Notes under the pieces: model-generated
The model's input: the letters and a program-made list of their open reading frames with translations, nothing else
Told to the model about the DNA's origin: nothing
The model's database searches: none
Origin: Acholeplasmataceae bacterium
Lineage (GTDB): Bacteria; Bacillota_I; Bacilli_A; Acholeplasmatales; Acholeplasmataceae
Reading direction: 5' to 3'
NCBI GenBank assembly: GCA_030603805.1
Contig: JAUVXD010000004.1
Location: 81,532-145,531 of the forward strand
Length of the DNA stretch: 64,000 nucleotides
Position numbers and translations under genes: made by a program
Shown here: piece by piece, positions 46,570 through 53,609 of the stretch
Position numbering within the stretch: the stretch's first letter is position 1
Layout of the letters: each line of letters begins with the position of its first letter

Positions 46570-47567
46570 AATTTTTTACCTCTGATATATTGAACAGGAT
46601 ATTCGATTTCATATCCAACTTCACCTGCTTGATTAATGACGATATAAGGATCCCTTAAAAGAACACGTCCTAAATAAATCATGTCAGCGCGTCCTGAACT
46701 AATCGCATGTTCAGCCATTTTGAGATCTGTGATTAATCCACCACCTATGACAGGAATTCCTGTAAGTTCTTTTATTTTTTTAGCTAAATCTAACTGGTAT
46801 CCTGGATATGCATTAATTTTGACTAAGACGTTACCTCCTGAGGAAACATCAATAAAATCTAAGCCCAAATCTTTAACATAATTGATTGCTTCTGCAATTG
46901 ATTCCGGTGTTGCGCCATCACTGACATACTCAGTTGCAGAGATTCTTATACCAAGCACTTTATCTTTTGGCCAAACGGATGTAACAGCTTCCATCACTTC
47001 TCTTAAAAAAACTTTGCCATCGCTATATTGATCACTTCTTTGATTGGATATCGGAGATAAGAACTCAAAAATAAGATACCCATGTGCACCATGAATCTCT
47101 AAAACATCATATCCTGCTTCATCTGCACGTCTGGCTGCATCTCTAAATTCTGATACGACACGTTTGATATCAAGGATTGTCATTTCTCTAGGTATTTGGT
47201 AATCACTACTGTAAGAAAGTGCAGAAGGTCCCATGGGATCATCCGTTTTAGATTTTCTACCGGCGTGATTTATTTGAATACCTGCAACTGAACCTTGACT
47301 CTTAATGATATCAACTATTTTTTTAAGACCAGAAATATGTGCATCTGACCATATACCTAAATCGTGGATAGAAATTCTGCCTTCAGGTGCTATCGCGGTT
47401 GCTTCTTGGATGATTAACCCAATACCACCAAAGGCACGAGAACCGTAATGAACAAGGTGAAAATCATTTGCAAATCCTAAAGTGTCTGCACTATACATGC
47501 ACATAGGTGGCATCACCACTCTATTTTTTATGGTTAAATTTTTGAATCGAATGGGTTCATATAACAT
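46566..47567 (-). CDS. namA: NADPH dehydrogenase, Old Yellow Enzyme family (NamA/YqjM-like)
   Basis: 333 residues, FMN-binding TIM-barrel. VVMPPMCMYSAD carries the Cys that tunes the flavin in the YqjM subgroup; VLEIHGAHGYLIFEFLSP has the His pair that binds the substrate; GRKSKTDD and the C-terminal phosphate-binding GGGLITD and YLGRVLLRDPYI are also present. The enzyme reduces activated alkenes and nitro compounds with NADPH, and is linked to detoxification. AGGAGGTC precedes the ATG. First gene of a unit with one or two GNAT genes. Confidence 0.92.
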   Translation of the reverse strand: MLYEPIRFKNLTIKNRVVMPPMCMYSADTLGFANDFHLVHYGSRAFGGIGLIIQEATAIAPEGRISIHDLGIWSDAHISGLKKIVDIIKSQGSVAGIQINHAGRKSKTDDPMGPSALSYSSDYQIPREMTILDIKRVVSEFRDAARRADEAGYDVLEIHGAHGYLIFEFLSPISNQRSDQYSDGKVFLREVMEAVTSVWPKDKVLGIRISATEYVSDGATPESIAEAINYVKDLGLDFIDVSSGGNVLVKINAYPGYQLDLAKKIKELTGIPVIGGGLITDLKMAEHAISSGRADMIYLGRVLLRDPYIVINQAGEVGYEIEYPVQYIRGKKL

Positions 47568-47662
47568 GAAAAGACCTCCTAATGCAATCGTTTGACTAGT
47601 ATTATTTTATCATATTAGTCGTGATTTCCATCGTTTTCTTATGAATACTTCATGCTTTAGCT

Positions 47663-47687
47663 AAAAAAAGAGACCACACAAGTGATC
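47663..47687 (-). terminator. Terminator of the DUF1801 gene
   Basis: GACCAC-ACAA-GTGATC, 6-bp stem with one G-U in RNA, followed on the minus strand by seven T. It touches the stop codon of the gene ending at 47,686. Confidence 0.65.
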
Positions 47688-48132
47688 ACTTATCTTCATA
47701 CATATCAATCACATCTTGAACACTCATTTTTAGGCATAACTGTGCAATCAAATCAAAAGGAATATGTTCAATCTTTTTAAATCTAAAACATCCCTTGCCC
47801 ATATCAAGTTTCCTTTGAAATGTCTCTTCATATGTAGAAACAAACCAATCATTTAAGCCAGGATGTGCATAAACACCCATATGGTATAGATTAATTGAAT
47901 GCTTTTGAGATGCAATTGACATGAAAGGTAGTGGTGTGTTCGGTTTACAATGGTAACCCTTCGGATAGATGGATAATGGGACAACATAGCCAATCATCCC
48001 ATATTGAATATCTTCTTCAAAGCCTTCTGGCAAATGTCCTAAGATAACTTGTCTAAGCATTTGAATCGCCTCAACACGGTCTTTTGGAATGGCTTTTAGA
48101 TAGGCATCAACATCTTTAACATCATAGATCAT
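47686..48132 (-). CDS. DUF1801-domain protein
   Basis: 148 residues. VDAYLKAIPKDRVEAIQMLRQVILGHLPEGFEEDIQYGMIGYVVP is characteristic of the DUF1801 (YdhG/YdeI-like) fold, with later PFMSIASQKHSINLYHMG and GKGCFRFKKIEHIPFDLIAQL. Members are small cytosolic proteins with an SRPBCC-unrelated alpha/beta fold and no agreed function; some link to iron handling. GAGGTGAT precedes the ATG. It stands alone with its own terminator. Confidence 0.85.
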   Translation of the reverse strand: MIYDVKDVDAYLKAIPKDRVEAIQMLRQVILGHLPEGFEEDIQYGMIGYVVPLSIYPKGYHCKPNTPLPFMSIASQKHSINLYHMGVYAHPGLNDWFVSTYEETFQRKLDMGKGCFRFKKIEHIPFDLIAQLCLKMSVQDVIDMYEDK

Positions 48133-48178
48133 GTCATATCACCTCATAAAATGATTTTATCATGCTTTAGATTTTATG

Positions 48179-48583
48179 CTATTGGGATTGCTTTTTTTGA
48201 TTGTACTTTTTAATTTCTTCTAATACCATGGATTGATAGGTTTTTTCATCTGCTTCCCAGAGTTCAATCACATTATCAAAGGGATCTTTGAATGTTGCAA
48301 ACTTTCCATAACCATAATCTTTAACATCAGCTAAGATGGTAGTAGATTCATTTTTTAGATGTTTGACTAAAGACTCAATATCGTCGACTCTAAAATTCAA
48401 GTAAGGAAAATTGGGTGTGTTATCACGTTTCATGGTAAGAACCATGAGTTGTTCACCCGATAAAAATCCTGTTCCATACCGAGAAAACTCAAGCCCTAGA
48501 TTTTTTTCATACCAATCAAACAATGCTGCTTTGTCTCCATTAAAATGAAGAAAAATACCACCTATACCAATTGCTTTAGCCAT
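48179..48583 (-). CDS. VOC-family (glyoxalase-like) protein
   Basis: 134 residues from the ATG at 48,581-48,583, which has AAGGAG seven bases upstream; an ATG six bases earlier sits too close to that site. IGIGGIFLHFNGDKAALFDWYEKNLGLEF and FATFKDPFDNVIELWEAD are the two beta-alpha-beta-beta-beta halves of a vicinal-oxygen-chelate fold. The position of the metal ligands (His in FLHF, Glu in IELWE) would allow metal binding. Substrate unknown; possible roles are lyase, isomerase or antibiotic-binding. It follows the DUF805 gene after 11 bp. Confidence 0.82.
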   Translation of the reverse strand: MAKAIGIGGIFLHFNGDKAALFDWYEKNLGLEFSRYGTGFLSGEQLMVLTMKRDNTPNFPYLNFRVDDIESLVKHLKNESTTILADVKDYGYGKFATFKDPFDNVIELWEADEKTYQSMVLEEIKKYNQKKQSQ

Positions 48584-48594
48584 AATCATTCTCC

Positions 48595-49305
48595 TTATCT
48601 TCTTTTGATTCGAGGAATACCTAGAGGTCTTCTAGGATGATGATATCGATGACTCACCATCATATTGGATTTAAACTCAGTGAAACCTCCAAAGTTTTGT
48701 TCTCTAATTTCTGCAAATGATTTTTTTATGGAGTTATCAATCATAGACAAATCCTCTGGTGTTTTTCTAAGTAACTGAATGATGAGATATAAAATCATGG
48801 ATCCTAAGATTAAACCCACAATGGCCCAAAGTAGCCATGGCAATTTGATTGCTCTCATGAGATAAATGAATAAAGTTGCTGGGATATAGAAAAATAGGAT
48901 TTGAAATCTGCTACAATCGACATCTAAAAGTCTTCTCAATGTAATCGAAAAATGAATGACCATATAAGCCAGAGGAAAATACATCCATATTTGAACAAAT
49001 AATGCTTGATTAAAGGTTAATGTCAGTGAAGCAGCGAAAACAACTAAGATTAGATTTCCTAATAAGGCAACTAAAAACTCATGCCTTGTTGACTCATCTT
49101 TAAAGTTAAAGAATCTTATCCAAAAATCAAGATAAGCCTGAAATCCTTGTGTAGGTTTTCTTTCTTGATCAATTGTGATTCTAGTCTCTTCTTTATCTGT
49201 TTTTATGATTTCTGGCTGACCTCTAAATAGTCCATTTTTCATGCCACAAATTGGACATCTTTCCATCGTTTGATTAAGTTTTGTGTTACAGTTTTTGCAT
49301 TCCAA
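48595..49305 (-). CDS. Zinc-ribbon DUF805 membrane protein
   Basis: About 236 residues from a TTG at 49,303-49,305 preceded by GGGGGGA; the open frame starts 15 bases earlier at an ATG that has no ribosome site and overlaps the G-run. CKNCNTKLNQTMERCPICG is a zinc ribbon with two Cys pairs. Residues about 60-185 hold four membrane helices with RHEFLVALLGNLI and RRLLDVDCSRFQ, the conserved parts of DUF805. The C-terminus is basic (HHPRRPLGIPRIKRR). The function of DUF805 proteins is not known. Confidence 0.75.
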   Translation of the reverse strand: MECKNCNTKLNQTMERCPICGMKNGLFRGQPEIIKTDKEETRITIDQERKPTQGFQAYLDFWIRFFNFKDESTRHEFLVALLGNLILVVFAASLTLTFNQALFVQIWMYFPLAYMVIHFSITLRRLLDVDCSRFQILFFYIPATLFIYLMRAIKLPWLLWAIVGLILGSMILYLIIQLLRKTPEDLSMIDNSIKKSFAEIREQNFGGFTEFKSNMMVSHRYHHPRRPLGIPRIKRR

Positions 49306-49403
49306 GTAGATTCCCCCCATTTGGATATGAGATACGTCAAGTATATCATGATTTGGATATATAATCTAAATTAGGTAAAAAAAATCTTATATAAAAGATA
49401 CTA

Positions 49404-49432
49404 TTGACATTTAAAACGTATAAGTATACACT
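49404..49432 (+). promoter_or_regulatory. Probable promoter of the 82-aa gene
   Basis: TTGACA followed at 17 bp by TACACT, or at 15 bp by TATACA. The -35 box is perfect, the -10 box imperfect. Confidence 0.5.
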
Positions 49433-49464
49433 TAATGTAAACATAAAAAAGGGGGGCTTTATTT

Positions 49465-49713
49465 ATGAATCCAGCACAAATAGGAATTCTAGTCTTAGGT
49501 ATTGTAGCTATCTTATATGGTTTATGGATGCTGATTTTTCCTGATTTATTTTTACGAGTTACCACATTTAAAGGTCATATGCGTGGATTGCCATGGAGAA
49601 ACAGTATGATGTTTCGTCCTATATCCATTCGATTAGTTCAAATCTTAGGTGGACTAACCATTGTAATCGCCATAATTGGAACAATTTATTACGTGACTCA
49701 ACTCAAAGGATAA
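49465..49713 (+). CDS. Small membrane protein, unknown
   Basis: 82 residues with two membrane helices (about 6-26, IGILVLGIVAILYGLWMLIF, and about 56-77, LVQILGGLTIVIAIIGTIYY) joined by a basic loop (GHMRGLPWRNSMMFRP). GGGGGG lies eight bases before the ATG, and a promoter and a terminator frame the gene, which supports that it is real. Both ends are probably outside or both inside. I know no family for it. Confidence 0.7.
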   Translation: MNPAQIGILVLGIVAILYGLWMLIFPDLFLRVTTFKGHMRGLPWRNSMMFRPISIRLVQILGGLTIVIAIIGTIYYVTQLKG

Positions 49714-49717
49714 TGAC

Positions 49718-49748
49718 AAAAAACAGACGGTTAAATGTCTGTTTTTTT
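49718..49748. terminator. Bidirectional terminator
   Basis: AAAAAACAGAC-GGTTAAAT-GTCTGTTTTTTT, 10-11 bp stem with A/T-runs on both sides, shared by the convergent genes at 49,465 and 49,731. The stop codon of the minus-strand gene lies in the loop. Confidence 0.9.
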
Positions 49749-52055
49749 AATTTCTTCCATAAGATTAATGATTGCATCTATTTTCATAGGTTTATAGTAA
49801 TAATAGCCTTGAGCAAGTCTACAGTGATGTTTGATTAAAAATGCTTCATGTAAATCAGTTTCTACACCTTCTGCTATGACAGTCATTCCGAGTTCTTTTG
49901 TCAGTTTTAAAACATGGGATAATATTCTTTCAGTTTTTTGATTGCCGATACCCCATATAAATTTGGAATCAATTTTAACGATATCACAAGGCATGTCGTG
50001 AATTTGGGATAAAGATGAATATCCCGTTCCAAAATCATCCATTGATATAACAACACCTTTTGATTTTAATTGATCAAGGATAAAAAGCTCATCCTTGCCC
50101 CAATTGATAAAGGTAGACTCAGTAATTTCAAGTTCTAGTAACTCAGGAGAAAGATTCATCATTGCTAAAGCTTCATCGACTTGTTCTAATATCTTTCCAT
50201 TCTTAAATTGGTTTCCTGACACATTGACAGAAAAAGGCAATGTTTGACCAATCCTTTTAAAGAGTGTACTCATTTCTTCACATGCGGTATTGAGAACCCA
50301 CTGACCAATCTGATTAATATATCCTTGAGATTCTGCAATTTCAATAAACTCAAGTGGACTAATAAAACCCATTTGGGGATGAACCCATCGAATAAGTGCT
50401 TCAAATCCAATAATTTTTTTAGTTGTCATATCAATTTGGGGTTGATAAACCAAGTGAAATTCGTTATACTTTATCGCACTTTTTAAATGGCTAAAAATTT
50501 TAGTATGCTTTTGAATTTTCTGATTTAACTGTTCATCGTAAACATAAAACTGGTTTCTACCCAATTTTTCTGCATGAACTAAGGCTTCATATGCTCTTTG
50601 TCCCATCTCATCTGGTGTTGATGCAAAATTTGAATACTGGACAATACCTATACTGGCATGAGATGAAATTTTAAAATCACCAACATCTTGATCGAGATTC
50701 ATTTTGTCTATGAGTTGTTGTGCAAGCAGAACAACTTCCTCTAATGAAATGCCTTCAACTGAAATCAAAAATTGGTCTGCATATAGTCTTGCTACCATAC
50801 CTAAATCTTGGATGGTTGTCTCAAGGATAGAGGCAATTTTCTTGATGTATAAATTACCTATTTCAAATCCATAATGTGTATTAACGTGAGCAAAATAATC
50901 AATATCAAAATGAAGAAGCCATAATGTTTTTGAGGAATCAATTGAATCAATTTTATTTGCGAGATAGTCGTATAACTTGTTGCGATTATCTAACCCAGTC
51001 AATGGGTCTATATATGCTAACTCATAAATGTGCTTATTCTTACGATTGATTTGGTTAATAATTGAGCTGATTTCATGTGTCAATTCATGGATTTCATCTT
51101 TCGAATTTAATAAGGTAGGTAATTTAAAATCGGTATCATTTTGATAGTTTTTGAGTGTATTAACAAGTAACTCGATTCGATCTGTAAAATGATTTTTCAA
51201 TACGCTAAATAAGATGAGTGACAAAATAAACGCACTCAATGCTAAACTATAATACAAAGCTTGATTTAGAAATTGGACAATACTTGCGTCTAATCTATTC
51301 AAAGTAAGAGATAACAATAGTGATTCATCTTGATCGAGTGTATCCAGTGTTCCATAAACAATCATTTCATTCTGATTGATAAATTGGACTTCAAAATCTG
51401 ATTGTTTTAACTCGAAAATGGGTACTAAATTCACTTTGAAACCAAAAATATCTTCGATAAGTTCAAGTTCTGCATCATCATAAATGCGAACAAAAATTAA
51501 ATGTCCTAAAGGAAGGCCAGATAAATCTGTTGGTAAGATATAACGAGATGCGATGAGCATAAGTTTTCCATCAAATTGCAAAAGACCTAAATATTCTTGG
51601 TGTTCACCTTCAAACCCCTGTTCATGGAAGACTATAATTCTTTCTGCAACTTCTGAATTCTCAATTTGTGTTCTCGACTCAAAATCATAATGCGTCATAT
51701 GAATGAGTTGATGCGATTCATCCATATAAAGCATCATATCAATATTTAGATTTTCTAGTGTTTCTATCGATAAATTTTCATCAATATAAGCTTGATTTTG
51801 ATCATTTATAAATAATGCACTGTCATCCCAATACGACCAATCCCCGACAACTCTATGTAAATGATAAAGCTCAAAGGATATAAGGGCTTTCACCTTATCC
51901 AGCTGATTCGATGCTTCACTTAATTCCAAATTTTTTATTTCTTGATTTGAAAAATATTTTGTAGTAAAGAAAATAATGGACGTAGAAAATATAAAAAAAG
52001 TAATCATTATGATGATTAATTTGGATTTAATGCTCTGAAATAGTTTGCTCTTCAT
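49731..52055 (-). CDS. CHASE4-GGDEF(degenerate)-EAL protein, probable c-di-GMP phosphodiesterase
   Basis: About 774 residues from the ATG at 52,053-52,055; the frame opens at a GTG at 52,091 and other starts are possible. Membrane helix, extracellular CHASE4-like domain (about 35-255, with VVGDWSYWDD), second helix, HAMP-like linker, GGDEF domain whose active loop reads RLYADQFLI instead of RxGGDEF and so cannot cyclise, and a C-terminal EAL domain that keeps EALIRW, VNVSGNQF, ELEITES, SMDDFGTGYSSL, KIDSKF and AEGVET. Thus it should hydrolyse cyclic di-GMP in response to an outside signal, with the dead GGDEF as possible GTP sensor. It may oppose the cyclase at 44,293. Confidence 0.9.
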   Translation of the reverse strand: MKSKLFQSIKSKLIIIMITFFIFSTSIIFFTTKYFSNQEIKNLELSEASNQLDKVKALISFELYHLHRVVGDWSYWDDSALFINDQNQAYIDENLSIETLENLNIDMMLYMDESHQLIHMTHYDFESRTQIENSEVAERIIVFHEQGFEGEHQEYLGLLQFDGKLMLIASRYILPTDLSGLPLGHLIFVRIYDDAELELIEDIFGFKVNLVPIFELKQSDFEVQFINQNEMIVYGTLDTLDQDESLLLSLTLNRLDASIVQFLNQALYYSLALSAFILSLILFSVLKNHFTDRIELLVNTLKNYQNDTDFKLPTLLNSKDEIHELTHEISSIINQINRKNKHIYELAYIDPLTGLDNRNKLYDYLANKIDSIDSSKTLWLLHFDIDYFAHVNTHYGFEIGNLYIKKIASILETTIQDLGMVARLYADQFLISVEGISLEEVVLLAQQLIDKMNLDQDVGDFKISSHASIGIVQYSNFASTPDEMGQRAYEALVHAEKLGRNQFYVYDEQLNQKIQKHTKIFSHLKSAIKYNEFHLVYQPQIDMTTKKIIGFEALIRWVHPQMGFISPLEFIEIAESQGYINQIGQWVLNTACEEMSTLFKRIGQTLPFSVNVSGNQFKNGKILEQVDEALAMMNLSPELLELEITESTFINWGKDELFILDQLKSKGVVISMDDFGTGYSSLSQIHDMPCDIVKIDSKFIWGIGNQKTERILSHVLKLTKELGMTVIAEGVETDLHEAFLIKHHCRLAQGYYYYKPMKIDAIINLMEEIKKTDI

Positions 52056-52243
52056 CAATGAAAAAACCTGCCTCATCAAAATGTAAAACACAGTTTCATC
52101 ATAACATATAAATTTGACATCGCTGTCCTTAAATTTACTAAATTATGATAAACTTAATATCGTTTATATAATTTATATTTAAGCGTTTTAGCGCGCTTTT
52201 ATAATCGATCTATAGGCGTCAAATTGAATAAAAAAAAACCTTA

Positions 52244-52284
52244 CAAAATAAAAACACACCCGGTTTTTGATTCAGAAGTGTGTC
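52244..52284 (-). terminator. Possible terminator of the 65-aa gene
   Basis: ACACAC and GTGTGT pair across an 18-base loop, and TTTTTATTTT follows on the minus strand. The stem is short, so confidence is moderate. The remaining bases between 52,092 and 52,243 are very AT-rich, with a GCG-rich inverted patch (AAGCGttttagcgCGCTT near 52,182-52,199); I see no gene there. Confidence 0.45.
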
Positions 52285-52296
52285 TTTCTTTTTTAA

Positions 52297-52494
52297 TTAT
52301 TTTTTTGAAATCTCTGGTTTAAGTTTCCCTTGTTCCAAAGCTTCAGGATAAGGATAAGCTTCTTCTCTCATTCTTCTATAGAGCACATAAATTAGTCCTC
52401 TTTCAACGTCAATACGTGTAATGACGCCATAACCTTTTTCATTTTCCACTTTAACTTTTTCACCTATTAAATAGGTTTCATTACTCCATGCCAT
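52297..52494 (-). CDS. Small SH3-like protein, unknown
   Basis: 65 residues. IGEKVKVENEKGYGVITRIDVERGLIYVLYR looks like a five-strand SH3/KOW-like barrel, with a basic, Pro-rich tail. GAGGTGA precedes the ATG and it has its own extended -10 promoter. Such small domains bind RNA or protein; nothing more can be said. Its conservation could be checked in other Acholeplasma. Confidence 0.65.
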   Translation of the reverse strand: MAWSNETYLIGEKVKVENEKGYGVITRIDVERGLIYVLYRRMREEAYPYPEALEQGKLKPEISKK

Positions 52495-52517
52495 ACTTGA
52501 TTCACCTCACCTTTTCT

Positions 52518-52526
52518 ATTATAACA
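52518..52526 (-). promoter_or_regulatory. Extended -10 promoter of the 65-aa gene
   Basis: TGTTATAAT on the minus strand, 24 bp before the ATG; the -35 region is not consensus. Confidence 0.55.
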
Positions 52527-52544
52527 TAAAATATAAAATCTCAT

Positions 52545-53609
52545 CTAGCTTTTTGGGCGATATGCACGAAGCATTGAACCTAATAAATAGGCTTTATCAG
52601 GATTTTTTTCTTCTTTTAAAAAATGAATTAGTTTGGTTGCATTTTTATTTGGATTTAATTCTAATAAGGCTTCAATGTCTTTTTCATAAAGCGGATGTGT
52701 GAAATCTCTTAAATTTTTTAGAAGGGGTAGTGCATCCTTTTCAACTTTTCTAATGAACTTATAAAACGAGGATAAGAGTTCTGGAATTGGGGTATATAAA
52801 TCTTGACCTGTTCTTTTTTCTAAATCGAGTGCGATTTCGTAAAGTTTAGATGCTTGGACCTTCGCCATATAGGTGATGATCTGTTTGAGTTCCTTATCCT
52901 CTTCTGTCCAGTTGATTAATTTCTCCAAAAGCCCAACACGCCACATAAAACGGTTACTAGAATCTGCTTCTAAATGATATTCCTTCATGAATGCATTTTT
53001 AATATCATAAAGGGCATCCAAATTGAGTGTTTCATAAAAGACATAGATTTTTTCAGGAATGTCTGTTTTTGTATCTTCGTGACTTATAAACTTATGAATA
53101 TTTGTAAGTATGTGAATTTTTTCTGTCTGATAGGCATCAAAAAGTGGTTTAAATAATACTTCTTTTGTTTTAATATCAAGTTGATTCTTGCTATAAATAT
53201 AGGTTTTATAGGTGAGTTTATCCACGGATAAATCCTCATGAGATAACATAGAAAATCCAGTCCCTCCATTGGGATAAGTTCTGTGAGTTGGATGACCAAC
53301 GATATCATTTCTTATGTATTTAAGTTCATGAAGGACAGGGTTCGCATTGATATTGATGTGATACTTGTATTGAGTTAAACCAATGGCAAGATCATAAAGT
53401 GCATCAATAGCAACAAACAATCCCTGAAGAATACCAAAGACATTGAGCAAAATAGCGCCAGTTTCTGTCTGTTTTTCTTTTTGATATCTTAAGATCATCT
53501 GATCGACATGTTCAAGCATCATAAAAGAGGCTGCAGCTCGGTAGCCGTGGCTATTTTTCTCATCTTTCTTAAGTTCTTCAACATAAGCCTTGAGTTCACT
53601 TAAGCTCAT
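52545..53609 (-). CDS. All-helical protein with HEPN-like Rx5H motif
   Basis: 354 residues, predicted almost wholly helical, without signal peptide or membrane span. Residues about 22-110 resemble a HEPN-type bundle: a long helix pair followed by LKYIRNDIVGH (Arg100, polar Asn next to it, His106), i.e. the Rx4-6H motif of HEPN ribonucleases. The following stretch THRTYPNGGTGFSML is conserved-looking. Residues about 175-350 form a second helical region. Its ATG overlaps the stop of the 995-aa gene as ATGA, so the two are made together. I do not recognise the whole-protein family. It may be a nuclease, or a HEPN-fold scaffold partner of the large protein. Confidence 0.65.
   Translation of the reverse strand: MSLSELKAYVEELKKDEKNSHGYRAAASFMMLEHVDQMILRYQKEKQTETGAILLNVFGILQGLFVAIDALYDLAIGLTQYKYHININANPVLHELKYIRNDIVGHPTHRTYPNGGTGFSMLSHEDLSVDKLTYKTYIYSKNQLDIKTKEVLFKPLFDAYQTEKIHILTNIHKFISHEDTKTDIPEKIYVFYETLNLDALYDIKNAFMKEYHLEADSSNRFMWRVGLLEKLINWTEEDKELKQIITYMAKVQASKLYEIALDLEKRTGQDLYTPIPELLSSFYKFIRKVEKDALPLLKNLRDFTHPLYEKDIEALLELNPNKNATKLIHFLKEEKNPDKAYLLGSMLRAYRPKS

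Noticed and set aside
52092..52296. Possible small RNA or replication-like AT-rich element
   Set aside because: Only AT-richness, several chance TATAAT-like boxes and a weak GCG hairpin are visible; no DnaA boxes, iterons or conserved RNA fold that I recognise.
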